Assembly: GCA_014905825.1 (NCBI GenBank)
Contig: JACGCN010000014.1
Span: forward strand, 186,001-250,000
Direction of reading: 5' to 3'
DNA length: 64,000 bases
Origin: Lyophyllum atratum
Taxonomy: Eukaryota; Basidiomycota; Agaricomycetes; Agaricales; Lyophyllaceae
Every line of letters starts with the position of its first letter. Position 1 is the first letter of the stretch. A program made the position numbers and the translations under genes. Shown here one piece after another: positions 10,919 to 23,100 of this stretch. The notes beneath the pieces are model-generated. The model was not told where the DNA came from and searched no databases. It was given only the letters and a program-made list of their open reading frames with translations.

Positions 10919-13198
10919 ATGATTCTTGCAAGGCGCGCGACTTACACGCTAGGCAGGGCGCAGTTGGCGCGCAGCTTATCAAGCCGTGCCTCAGCAATAC
11001 TGTCGTCACTGAGTATCAACGCGACCGAGGAGATACCGGGAGTATATGACGGACAATGGAGAGGGTCTGGGGATATAACCACCTCTGTTTGCCCAACTAC
11101 TGGTGAAACTCTTGGTCGTGTCAGAACAGCCACTCCCCAGGAACTCCATGACGCCCTTGGGCGCACTCGTGAGGCATACAACTTCTTTCGACGTGAGTAG
11201 CCCCTCAGTACCCTTGCTGCCCGCGTCCTTGATTATCTTTTCGCATCAGATGTTCCAGCACCACGCAGAGGGGAGATCCTGAGACAGATACGAGAAGCTC
11301 TCGCAGCGCAGGTATGATGCTTTGATATGTAGACGATATAAAGCAGTGATGATGATGCTGATGCCATCCGTATCTCCAGCGAGACGAACTTGGTTCGTTA
11401 GTGGCTTTGGAGATGGGGAAGATCAAGACTGAGGGGGTGGGAGAAGTTCAGGAGTTTATTGACATTGTGCGCTCCCTTCACATGATCAAAGCGCTCTAGC
11501 CACTAACTATATCGCAGTGTGACTATGCTGTAGGTCTTTCGAGGATGATGAACGGCAACGTAGTTGCATCAGAGCGCCCAGGACATTCAATATTAGAAGG
11601 TCCATATTCCTTACGCTTCTCTTGATTGTTATTGACACGTTACTCAGTACCCAATCCTCTGGGTGTCGTAGGCGTGTTATCAGCCTTCAACTTTCCTGTG
11701 GCTGTGTATGGATGGTATCCAGCATTTTTCACGCACGCATGAACACTTCTGACCAATAATTTCAGGAATTTAGCGTTGTCCTTAGCAGCAGGCAATGCAA
11801 CCATTTGGAAGCCGTCTCCGAGCACCCCCTTGTGCTCTATCGCCATCACACGCATAGTGGCGTATGTATTAGAAAAGAATGGGATCCCAGGGGCCGTCGC
11901 TGGACTTGTCACCGGTGGCAAAGAAGTCGGCGCAGCTATCGCGGAAAGCCATGATGTTGAATTAGGTGTTCGCTTTTCGAACTCCTCATGCTTTCAGGAA
12001 TGCTCAATCTGATAATTTATAGTGTCATTTACCGGAAGTGAACATGTCGGTCGAATCGTTGGAAAGACCGTGATGTCTAGGTTTGGGAAAACAATCCTTG
12101 AGCTGGGCGGCAACAACGGTATTATTACATTCCTTCACACAGCCTTTTGAACAACGCTCACATCATACATTCTATCAAGCTTCGATCGTGATGCCTGATG
12201 CTGACCTTTCACTTGCGGTACCCTCGGTGTTCTTTGGCGCCGTAGGCACGGCGGGCCAACGATGTACATCCACCAGGAGGCTCTATCTTCACCGCGATAT
12301 TGCGCCAGAATTCCTTGAGCGCCTCAAGAAACTCTATAGTAACATCAAACCTGCTGACCCGCTTGTAGATGGCACACTTCTTGGGCCGTTGCACTCTTCT
12401 GCGGCGCTGAAGACCTACAGCGACACTATTGACCATCTGCATTCCATCGACGCCGAAATCTTGATCGGTGGGAAGAGATACACCGATGCCCCTCTCGATG
12501 CTGGAAACTTTGTCCAACCAACGATCGCAATTCCTAAATCTGTTGATCCCAAAGCCCAAATCTGGTCCACAGAGACATTTGCTCCAATATTGAATGCTGC
12601 CACGTTCGACCATCTGGACGAAGCCATCGCGTGGAACAATGCTGTGCCCCAGGTCAGGCTGTCCCGTGACTGCTGAATCATTAGACGCTGATTGGGAATG
12701 TCAGGGTTTGTCGAGCAGTCTCTGGACGCGCGATATTAGGAATCTGGGGAAATGGATCGGGCCTGGCGGATCAGACACGGGTATAGTCAATGCGAGTCTA
12801 CATCTCCGAACGTTGGCTTTCCGGAAATACTGATGGATATCGTCCCGCAGGTCAATGTGGGCACAAGCGGTGCAGAGATCGGAGCAGCTTTCGGAGGGAA
12901 CAAGGTTCGTTCATCATCCACCTTATCCATGTGGCGTGATGCGTTCTAACTGCGGTTTGACTCGCGTAGAGCACCGGCTGGTAAGTCACAAGTGGCTATC
13001 AAGTACGTATCCTCTTACGCTATTCGCCTATCTAGGGGTCGTGAATCCGGTGGTGACGCATGGAAGCAATATGTCCGCTGGAGCGCATGCACAAGTAAGG
13101 CACCCGTACCCACCACTCACACCTTCGCTGACCTGTTTTTTACAGTCAATTTCTCGGACAGTGCGCCGTTGGCACAGGGTGTCAATTTCACTGCTTAA
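10919..13198 (+). CDS. Aldehyde dehydrogenase, ALDH7 (antiquitin) type
   Basis: Thirteen exons: 10919-11192, 11250-11311, 11380-11466, 11518-11599, 11648-11714, 11766-11965, 12023-12118, 12180-12652, 12705-12791, 12851-12904, 12970-12980, 13036-13094, 13146-13198. They give about 534 residues, the usual ALDH7A1 length. The N-terminus [20 protein letters not shown] looks like a mitochondrial targeting peptide. Family motifs in order: [46 protein letters not shown] (NAD binding), [18 protein letters not shown] with the catalytic glutamate, [12 protein letters not shown] with the catalytic cysteine, [18 protein letters not shown], and [19 protein letters not shown] near the end. ALDH7 enzymes oxidise alpha-aminoadipic semialdehyde (lysine breakdown) and other aldehydes with NAD+. 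The ninth intron starts with GC, and exon 11 is only 11 nt long. No frame damage is seen. Confidence 0.9.
12970..12980 (+). other. 11-nt microexon of the ALDH7-type gene
   Basis: The segment AGCACCGGCTG sits between a GCGTAG acceptor and a GTAAGT donor. It joins the preceding exon in phase 0 and leaves two bases that are completed by the next exon, producing S-T-G-W between ...GAAFGGNK and [13 protein letters not shown]7 proteins have the equivalent of HTGGGRESG here, so these residues are expected in the protein. Confidence 0.8.
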
Positions 13199-13665
13199 GA
13201 GAAATATGTGTTATTTTGGTATTCTTTTATGTAGAATTGCCACAAATCCGACGATTTCGTGTCTCGGTCAAAGATACAGGTATCGATCATGATGCGGCTA
13301 CCCACATTCACCATCGGAATCCAAAAGGGATCTTAATCTGAGGGTAGCCTGTCACAGTCGTGTGAAGGAATCGACCCACTCGGAATCTCCATTTAGTAAT
13401 ACGTTTTTTGGACGTAACCAGGGCTCCAAACATGTGGATTGTCTGAATGTCGAACACTCGAATTTGATCTTGTGCCCATCAGCATCCATCATCTGCGAAG
13501 CCGCCTCTGCAAATGGGTCCGATAAAAGGGCAAGCCGCCTCTATTGGGGTTTTCCGAGATAGATAAAAGCCGTCTGCTTAAGTGCCTGCGTCTAGTTTCA
13601 ACCTCCCTGCCATCGATACTCTCCACTTTGGGACAAATCTTACTCTCGACAGCATACATTTTAAC
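13199..13665. other. Intergenic stretch with promoter of the next gene
   Basis: About 470 bp. A TATA-like GATAAAAG at about 13521 lies ~145 bp before the ATG at 13666. Nothing else is recognised. Confidence 0.3.
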
Positions 13666-14883
13666 ATGACGACACCAGACGATCTTCCATGGCCAGAACT
13701 TGGAAACGTATCTCGTGGAGCTACTAGAGGCAACCAAGGACAGAAAGGCGTCCTAGGACCCGCCGACCGCGATGGCCGCTGCATTCTCCAACTCCGAGTC
13801 CAGCCTGGTGTTCTCGCTGTGCGATTAAATCGCCAAGCCAGTGACTGGTATCGGAGTCTGGACAATGAAGTCAATCGTGCTCTCAAGTTGACGAAAACTT
13901 ATTGGCGCAAAGCACGCCGACGTCAGGATTACGATGCTCGCGCAGATCAGGATCACATGGAGTTGCACGAGTGGCTTCAGCAGTTGAAGGACAAGACTAT
14001 GTCTCATCTAGAGCTTCTCATGCAAAAGGGCGACATCCAGGGTCCTCCGTATGTGATGCCGGACGATATCGAGCTCACATTCCTTCGGAAGTTCATCGAA
14101 AGGCAAGCTAGTGGCATACCTCACAATCCGCGTCTGCGAAACTCCCCCGGAGACCATACATATCCCCCTCGCGATCATTCTACCGGCGATTCTCTCACAC
14201 CCGAACCATCGGACTCCAGTTTTGTAGATCAAAATCAACGCGTCCACGGTCAGTCTTTCGTTAGCTTTCTAGGCTCCATGAAACTGATTTCCCCTAAGAT
14301 CGTCTATCGGAGGGCTCAAGCCAGCGGAATTCGCAATCACCTACAATGAGGACTACGGAGTCTTTATCACATGAAGCAAGTTCGTCGAGTAAGATCCATA
14401 TCGCACCTGACGAAAGTGTAACTTACTTCTTGGTCAGAACAAGGTCTCCAGGCCGCTCGAAACGCACTTTCACGGGCCCAGAAAGATACGCAGGATGCGT
14501 TTATGAGGTATACCGCGTGCCTTGATGTTGAGCGTCAAGCACGTCACGCTGTCACCTCTGCAGAGAAGCGGCGCGACGACATCAGTGAGTCTATCAAATT
14601 ATCTGTGATGCAATGCTCACCGCCTCTCCACAGTGGGTGTTCTCCTATCTCAAAACCAGCCAGCCATTGGTACGCTCCAAATTTTAGGTATCCATGGTGC
14701 GATTGCTGATATCTCAATCCAGAATCGAGATCGAGGCATTCTTCGTTTTCAGGAGAGGAGCGCAGAAGTCCGTCAAGATATCATACAGAGGTATGTTTAC
14801 CAAGATCCGTCTTCAGTTCTTAGCTTGATCATAGACCTAGGATATTCGAAATCCTCAAGATGCATTTAGTCATCCGCGTGTGA
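13666..14883 (+). CDS. Hypothetical coiled-coil protein
   Basis: Proposed exons are 13666-14248, 14299-14388, 14438-14584, 14634-14790 and 14841-14883, giving about 339 residues with all phases closing. I do not recognise the family. The first third is basic and mixed (LNRQASDWYRSLDNEVNRAL, KTYWRKARRRQDYDA). A charged helical stretch follows (LHEWLQQLKDKTMSHLELLM), then a proline/serine-rich linker, then a strong alpha-helical, coiled-coil-like part (QGLQAARNALSRAQKDTQDA, RQARHAVTSAEKRRDDI, RFQERSAEVRQDIIQR). The 50-nt first intron restores the frame into the coiled-coil part, which supports the model. The last two exons are less certain: an alternative 53-nt intron at 14670-14722 would change the tail. 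There is no signal peptide or membrane segment. Confidence 0.5.
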
Positions 14884-17800
14884 GCACAAAACTGGACTGG
14901 AATGGCGATGTCCAGAGCGTTTACGCAACTGAGTCGACAACGCACCTTGAGGCGAGTAATTCTCTTCGATTGATGAATATCACTTACACTCATTCCAGGA
15001 TCATGCTGCACGCTCTCGGAAGCACCTACGCACATGGGACCAAGGCGGGCAAATAAATGGTATGCAGTTTGTTGTACACGCAGTTTCGTTGCCTGATACA
15101 CGATCTCGATAGATGGCCAGTATGCATGCGAGGTACGATTAAGCCAGAGTCTACTACGTCATATCCCATGCTAACGATTCCTCAGCAGGATATCAATGCG
15201 CTTCCCCCCAGGAAACGTCTGCATCATATGATACCAGGCTTCGAGGTCATGAACAATGCTACACTCCATACTCCGAGTCTCGGCATGCAGCCATGATCAT
15301 CTACCACTCTTCACGATTTTCATGTCCACATCCACTCCGTCGCATTTGCTATCTATTATTATTATATTCACGGACATGGGATTTGTACGTCGTTTGTCTG
15401 TATTACCTTGGATCACCACCGCATAGTAGAGTTTCTCATTACGCATTTAAGTTGTAACAACAGTACCCATAGTAACTTGCCATTTGCATGATGTGCTGCA
15501 CAGTGCACTCCGTGTCCGCGCAAGGCGTCCATACAATGTATGATGTAGTCGGACATTGTGCCTAGCGATGATCTAGACGAAACCATCAAGTCATCAAATC
15601 ATGGTTCCAGCATCGTTTCATCATGCTTTGTTCCATTACAGCTTAGTTACTGATACAGCAAAGGAAATGTGATATACCGGCCTCCAAAATTGGAGCCTCA
15701 CGCTCTTCCGGTACTGTATCTGGTGGCCAGACTTTATCGGATCCACTTTACGTTGAAGGCTCAGCGAAAATTGAAGACATCAAATTTGGGTACTTAACAG
15801 AGTAGTATGATGCCACATTACATTTATGTATGACATGTATATCTGCGTTGGATATACGCCATCATATCTTGAAAACTGAATCATGAAGCTTCCTTCTCAG
15901 GAGGTTCACACGACTGAATATTGTAAGTCGTGGCGCTGATACATCAGATAAGATAAGATCCGTTAGGCAAGATGCCATAAGCAGCTGTTCAACCTCAGCC
16001 TGCCGCCAGCCAGTCCGCTGACGGAGTGCGCCCCTTTGGCACACCTCCGGTACTCATGGTCGCTCTGCCATTATCTATTTTCTACGTGTTTTTACAAGCG
16101 TAACCATATCAGTCCACAGGTCTTAAGCAGGTAACGTCACGGTCAGCAGGAATGTAAATCTGTACATGTACTGATTGTCATTTTGTCTTCTGTCAGGATC
16201 GCACTACTCGAGCACTGTGGTCCGTTCTTTGACATTCGAGACCTTCATTGAACCAGAACTCATAGCCAGGATGGCGCGTTACAGATACGGTGTTATACCG
16301 CTGCACTGAATTACGGGCATCGCGGCACCCGCAACGCGACGCAGCTTTCCACTACGGAGGCAAAGGACTTGTTGATGCTATATCGGGTCCTTTTTAGTAA
16401 ACGCCATTGATATATGCTAGGAACAGCAGAAGGCTATAGTAAGACCCTTATTCTTTATCATTTTTATTTTTGTTATTTCGAACACGGAACAGGGTTCACC
16501 TCAAAAGGCATTTGCTTCCCTAACAGAAAGCCCCCCTATACTTCAGACCGAGATAGCCAGCTCGTTATCACTATGTTCCTCCCGTCTGCCTCTTCACCGC
16601 CGAGTCGGTTTCCCAAGTTGCGCCGCTTCCCTGGTCTTTGTATGCCTCGCCGGTCATTCTTGTAATCACCCTCATCACATCAAATACCTGCAGAGTCTTG
16701 TGATACGCAGGTAGGTCCGACTTCTGCGGTGGTAACAAGATTCGTCCGTTATGTGTGCGAGCTATTTGTCAAGAAAAAAGAGAGTGGTGTCCACTTGGGG
16801 ATGATCAAAGCATGGACGACTGCATCTCGTGTTACGCTACTGCTTTGTAACGTGAATCGGTCATGATCCCGATCCTCGAACTGGTTCATTCGAATAGGAT
16901 CTCACTCAAGAAGGATTCAGGAAACCCAGGTAAACCTCGCATGGATTAATTCCGACGATGCTGGGAAGTCACTAGGATAGGGCGACTGCAGGGTTCCCTA
17001 ACAGGAGCCTCCTGCGTGCCATGATTTTTTCCTTCGACGCCGCGAATTTTTATGCTGAGACCCACTACATTCTCTGAGAAGCAAATTGTGTCGACCGTTA
17101 GGCATCCGACCAGGTAAGAATTCCTTCAAAATGACCATTGAATCAGAGTCTTATCATCTTGATCCATAGTCGGAATTCCATTCCCAGATAGGCTAGCTAA
17201 CGTCTGCGTGGGGTTTCCCTTTCCAGCTCTTGGAGCCGATTGATCTGTCGATTGGTACGGCAAAGGCGTTGGCGACTGGACAGCCATCAATTCATCTCAA
17301 GCCCTTGTTCTCCACGAACCGCTGGCCCCAGATGGAGGACGATAGCTCGGCTTTTTCATCGCTCTCGCCCCATATAACACCCATCTATCATCGCGACCTT
17401 CTGTCTTGGACAGGTGCCAACTCATCCAGATTCGCCTTTTGGCCCCATAATATCTACGGACTGATCCCGGTCTTCGCGCAGATTTTATCTACTGTCATAT
17501 TGCTTGAATCAAACGAGACACCTTCCCGGCGGCCGGTGAACTGCGGAAAATGCGGTTAATTCTTAAATACTGCTGAGCGGCAACGATCCTTTATCGTCCC
17601 CCTCAACAGAAATGAATCGTAGACTCCATATCGCGGGCACAATAACAAGATTTGCGTCACGCAACCCACGGGGCACCCTCTTTGCCGGAGGAAAAATCGA
17701 CAAGGATTGCAATGATTGCTAACCAAATAACGATCTCCTCAAGTCGCTGTTGTTCCTGGTTTTCCGTAAACACGTCAAAGTTAGTGGCGCCCTGGAGCTC

Positions 17801-20169
17801 TGATGATACTTGAGAAGGTGTCAGAATTTTAATCGCTTTGTCAGGAGGCTCACCATAATCAGTTCAGTTGTGACTCCTCGCCACGCCAGTCAATGATCCT
17901 GTTGACATACCGTCCTGCGACCGCGGAAGTCAAACATGGGGTCCAATGTATACTGCCTCCCAACTCTCACCACTTCGACGCCTGGCCTCGTGTCATCGTC
18001 ACAAGAGACGGTATGCCCAGGTCCGACGGCAGCGAGCTACGAACATTAAGCTGATCAACGCATTCACAGCCAGAAACGGCTTCGTACCTTTAAGTCAACC
18101 ATGATTGCAGTGTTAACAAGCCCTTAGGCTTTACGCAGCATGCAATCGGTATTTACGGGGTTCTGCGAGACTATTTTACCCATAACTGACACCCAAGTAC
18201 CTACTTGTAGGTGGAGGCCAACGTACGGCAGGCTTTCGAAGTTCTAAAGATAATTCGACCTTCGGCCCCACCTCGATTTCCGAAATGATTTGCAGCCAGG
18301 CGAGCGGCATCAAGCGATTAACAACCGATAGCGGCTGAATTTGTGACCATGAGGGTTCACCCAAGGACGATCGCTTACTCACTGACCCACCGAGAAGAAG
18401 ACGTCTGGACATGGAGCAGTCGAAGTGACGCGCTACATGGTTATCGACGCTCTACTAGGGGCTGACTCATTCCGCACTGTTAACGACGTCCAACGCTTGC
18501 GGATGGGGCTCACCAAGCGGTGATAAATCATGATTACATCCACATCTATGTTGAATTCATCTTTCTGTCAGCCGTATACTATACACTTGGATTGGCTCGA
18601 ACGGTATCCTACGACATTCCCACCTTGGGCCAACACTGTGCGCTACATTATAATTTCCATCCTATGACTGACGAAATCCCTCAATCTCATCATTCCAGTA
18701 ACATGACCGACGCTCGGAAAGCTCTGAGTAACATCAAGTCTTACGCCTGTTCGCGAACTCGCGTAAAAAAAAAAAATTGTGGAATTGGAGGTCATAAGAC
18801 TAGAGAGGTCGTCAAATCATCAAGAGCCTAGTCAGGACTCACCTATACTAATGACCAGGCAAGAGATTGTATCACGGGGAAAGGACTTCAAGTTTGTGAC
18901 GCCCAGTGACCAAATGGTCCAGCAATCCAAAGAGATATAACTCTTCATTGGCCGATGACAGGTACTTATGGTTGTCTCATGACCGTGAATAAATCACGTA
19001 CTGATATCCGAGAGTGGTATTTTAGCGACTATAGACAAGAATCTCGCCTCTTACCTCTAACCGTGTGATCGCAATCCCTAGCCACAAGGTTGATTTTGGG
19101 GTGTAGATGAATGTTTTTCTCATGAAGGTTGACACCTGAGTCTTGATTGTCTGGAGATTGCACCCTATAAATGCATCACACGAATTGGACTTCTCCCGAA
19201 GTGGGCTTGAACTTAAGGCGGCGAATCACATTATTAGACACTTCCCACTATCTAGTATAAGTTGTCACGCACATTATATTTATGTTTAGAGCAGAAGCCT
19301 GTCGAAAATAGCAAGCTAAGTACATGCGAGAGCAGCATCATGGGATAGACATGTTGATCATTCGGGCGCTGATGTCTTCGACAATGTCTCGACATCGAAC
19401 TTCCATCTTATCATATCCTGTAACGCGGTGATGATCACCGCCTTATGCGAGGACTAACTCCTGAAAGTTGATGATGGTCAAAGTCTGTAGGCAAGTGAAG
19501 CTGAGACGCGAAGCTCTGGAGCCTTGCCATGCGAAAGTACTTCCTTATTTTTAAGAGCGGCTGGCTGGCAGGCACGGGGCCCGTTCATCAATCCGTGCAT
19601 GCCTAGAACCCATGGATTTTTTTTTTGTAGCTGCTTATGCCCGTAAAGCGGCGACAGGGTGAAAATGTGGATTAGGCCCGGGCGGCTCGTATGCGACGGT
19701 GGGTTCGATTGGTCGCAATAAGTAGCGTCGCCTTCCCATACAAGAGCGATCAGCTGGTTGATTCAGCTGGATATTCTCTGGACGTTTTCAATCCTAAATG
19801 TCCTCTGATAAAATATTTCAGTGGGAACTTGGTAGAAATGATAACGTTTACACCATCTTACCGGGTTCTTGGTGGGTACCTGGTCGCGTTCTGAGCGGTT
19901 GCAGGGAAAAGACACCAAGTCCGATGCAAGTCCGATGCAAGTCCGATGCAAGTCCGAGAAAGAGATCCTGTTTATCTACATGTCATGCAGATTGTCAGAC
20001 CAACAGTCTTAGATTAGAATTTCAACAAATATGTAAAACGATGAGACCAGACGTAGACAATACAAAATCGATGTGCAGTGCAGAGAGGGTGAATGATGGG
20101 AAAGTGGCGAGGGCAAGGGTATAAGTAACACACAATTGAAACAACCTGTAAGATGAATTATAGCGAGTT
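14884..20169. other. Gene-poor 5.3-kb stretch
   Basis: Open frames are short and scattered. The longest, on the plus strand at 17230-17559, has no start-context, domain or splice partners that I can support. No LTRs, terminal inverted repeats or transposase motifs are visible. The only repeat I can see is a short 11-bp tandem array at 19916-19958. The stretch may be decayed transposon sequence or non-coding DNA. Confidence 0.4.
19916..19958. repeat. Short tandem repeat, 11-bp unit
   Basis: The unit CAAGTCCGATG occurs three times exactly, followed by a fourth copy that breaks after CAAGTCCGA. It lies about 210 bp past the stop codon of SET1, probably outside or at the end of its 3' UTR. Confidence 0.85.
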
Positions 20170-23100
20170 CTAGTTGAGATAGCCACGACATTTGGCAGAG
20201 CCGCATAGACAAGGGATCTTGTCTTGCTCAAATGGAAAGTGATAATCTGGAAAACATACATGAGCGAAGATCTAGAGGAAACGGCAATGAATGACGAACC
20301 GTAAGTAATTTCGTCGCCCAGTTCTATGTCTTGTTTAGCATAGATGACAATCTTTTTCTCCCCGTTGATCGTGATAATTTTTGCCGTACAGTTGGGATCG
20401 CAGGAGTGATTTATCAAACGTCTAAAGGCATCCCGTCAGACTACAATTCAACAAAGGGGCAGCAAAAGAAACATACCCAAGATTCCCCTTCTTGGTCGCG
20501 TCCACCACAAGGTCCTCGTCAATCCGGAAGAGATAGCTGCTCCCAATCCCCTGTCTCTCATACGTTTTCTCCCTCTTATCCGCAACCTGCGCGCGGATAA
20601 CCTCACCCACATACTCGATCACCATCTCCCCCCTCGAAATCTTCTCCATCGCATACAATCCCCAATCATGGATAGGCGAGCGCGCAAATCGGAGATGCTT
20701 CTTCCTGGTCTGCAGCTGATTGAACTTGAAACTCAGCTCATTCGCCGCCGTCTCACCCTTCGACAACGCCACCGCTCTCTGGACCTGATTAATCTCCTCA
20801 AGACCCTGTGCACGCCTCCGTGCATTGGCGCGATTGGATCTAGAGGACGTGATGTGGTGTTGCGGCTCTTCGACGACAGGAACATCCTCAACAGCGGTTG
20901 CAGCACGTGCCTGGTACTGCGCGACGTACGCAGCTTTCTCCGCATGTGTGATCTTGTAGTAGCCCTCCGTACGAGCTGAGCCGGTGACATGTTTGCGGAA
21001 CGCGGTGGTCTCCGGCGGCGGAGATGGAGTGGGTTCTTCCTCTTCGGGGGGCTCATACCCGGCCAGCGCAAGTTTGAGGAAGTACAAATCTTCGTCGTCC
21101 TCGCATAAGCCCTCGCTGACGGGGTCTGGCGGCGGAGTCGGCGGAGGGGTCACAACGCGTGGGGGTGGAGGCGGGCGTTTGGTTTCCGGTGCAGGTGAAG
21201 GAGAGAGCGAAGACTCGAAGCCAGGTGTGATTCGGACCTGTGCGACGGAAGGAACGTCGAAGTCGAGGTCAGTGGAAAAGAGCAGATCCTCGACGGTCTC
21301 GACGGTCTTTTTGAGTGTCTTCTTTGTCTTCTTCTTGGTCAAACCCTTCTTGGCTTTGGTCTCGACTTCGAACTCGACCTCGACCTTTGGCTTCTTCTTC
21401 ACGGGCTCGTTCTCCTGCTCTTCATCCTTCTCCTCCGATACAGCCCGCTTGCGAACAACGTCCACCTTACGTTCAGGTTCCAGCGTATCCTCGTCTTCCG
21501 ACTCCACATCCTGCTCAACGATCCTGCGGCTAACCTTGACCACCTCCTTCTTCCTCTTCTTCTTCGGCCTCTCCTGCACAACCTCTTCCTCCTCTTCCTC
21601 CTCCTCCTCCTCCTGCTTTCCCTCCGCAGGCACCTCCTCCACCACCACCGTCACCTGCGGCTTCGGCTTCGGCTGCTTTTTAAACGAAAGGCCCTTCAGC
21701 CCCCTCTTCTCCCCAATCCCAACCCCCCCCCCTCTCCCCCCACCCACCGGGCCCGCCTTCAGCTTCTCCCTCTCCCGCGCAATCGCAACCCGCATCTCAG
21801 GACCTATCAACCGGTCCCTGACGTCCTTCGCAAGGAGCTCCTTCAATTCCTTTACGATGAGCTTCTGCGCTTCATCGACCAAGGCCTTGTCGTCCCATTC
21901 GCCATCTTTCCGCCCCTGAGTGGGAAGGGCAGGCGCAGAGGCAACGGTGACGGTCACTTGCTGGTGCGCGAGCTTCCTGCTGGAGCTAACGAGCGACGCG
22001 CGTTTGGCGGCATCCGGCGTGAGGAAGGTGATATACCACCCAAGATGATCTTTAAGAATCTGTGGTGCGCGTCATGTTGTAGAGGTGGATGTACGGTCAG
22101 AAACGCGGTTTTACCAGATGAAATATAAGTTGTGATGAAAGGGTAAGAAAGAAAAGAACAAAGCAATGAGTTCCAGTTCCGCCACCGAATAGAAAGGCAT
22201 AAGAGCGCACCTTATCGACCTTGAGCCCCGCGAAAAAATCCCTCACATCCTCCTCCCTCGCACTCCCCACCAACGGAATAGTAACATGATCCATCCCATT
22301 CCGCGCAAGCACCTCCACCACCGCCATATGATCCTTCTCCTTCTCCGCCTTATAGTCCCTCACCAGCCTATCCCCACCCCTCCCCCTGTCCCTGTCCCTG
22401 TCCCGGCTCCTACTCCGACTCCGACTGCGCGAATACGACCCCCGACTGCTCGACCGACTCCTGCTACTTCCCTCCCACCGATCCCACCCACCCCTGCTCC
22501 GATAACTATCCCCCCTCCCCCACATCCTATCATACTCCCTCCCCCGCTCCCGATCCCGATCCCGACTCCTGCTCCTCCCGCCCGCGCGCCAGGAATCCCC
22601 ACCCGCACGGTGATGCCTTGGCGACGGCGTCCGCGACCGTGACCGTGGCGGCATATACCTGTCCACCTTGTCTCTATCCACCCACGACCTATTATTGCTA
22701 TAGGTCCCAGGCCTCCCCCTCCCATGAGCAGGGACATGTGGCGTCGATCCCCCACTCTCCCTTCCATCCCTATCTTTGTCTTTCCCCTCCCTCTCCCTCT
22801 CCTTCTCCTTCGAGCCATCCCGATCCCTCGCCCCCCTCATCGGCTCCGCCAGCCCATTCACATTCACATTCAACGCCATCCTCGCCTTCAACAGCGCCTC
22901 CGTCGGCTTCGCCACCACCACCACCACCTTCTCCTCCCCCTTCCCATCTGGATGGGGCTTAAACGGCAGCGGATGCATATGCATAGGCGTGGCGCTCCCG
23001 TTAGGATGGGGCGCGTGCGGGTGGGGGCTGGCGTTGCTGGAGCCGCTGGCGTGGGTATGAGAGGGGGCGAGCATGGGTTTGGCGGGGAGGTTGGGGAAGT

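Noticed and set aside
17230..17559. Plus-strand frame of 109 codons in the gene-poor stretch
   Set aside because: No ATG-context support, domain, splice partners or neighbouring exon. Could be a relic, but I cannot support a gene.
19690..19760. GGTTCGATTGG string resembling a tRNA B box
   Set aside because: The T-arm pairing does not close and no acceptor stem or anticodon arm can be drawn around it.
19916..19958. Short spaced repeats as a possible CRISPR-like array
   Set aside because: The 11-bp units are contiguous without spacers; it is a simple tandem repeat in a eukaryotic genome.
20984..21919. Long plus-strand open frame (about 311 codons, serine-rich)
   Set aside because: It is antisense to the acidic and basic low-complexity coding part of SET1. 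Composition bias of the real gene creates it, and there is no domain or splice context.
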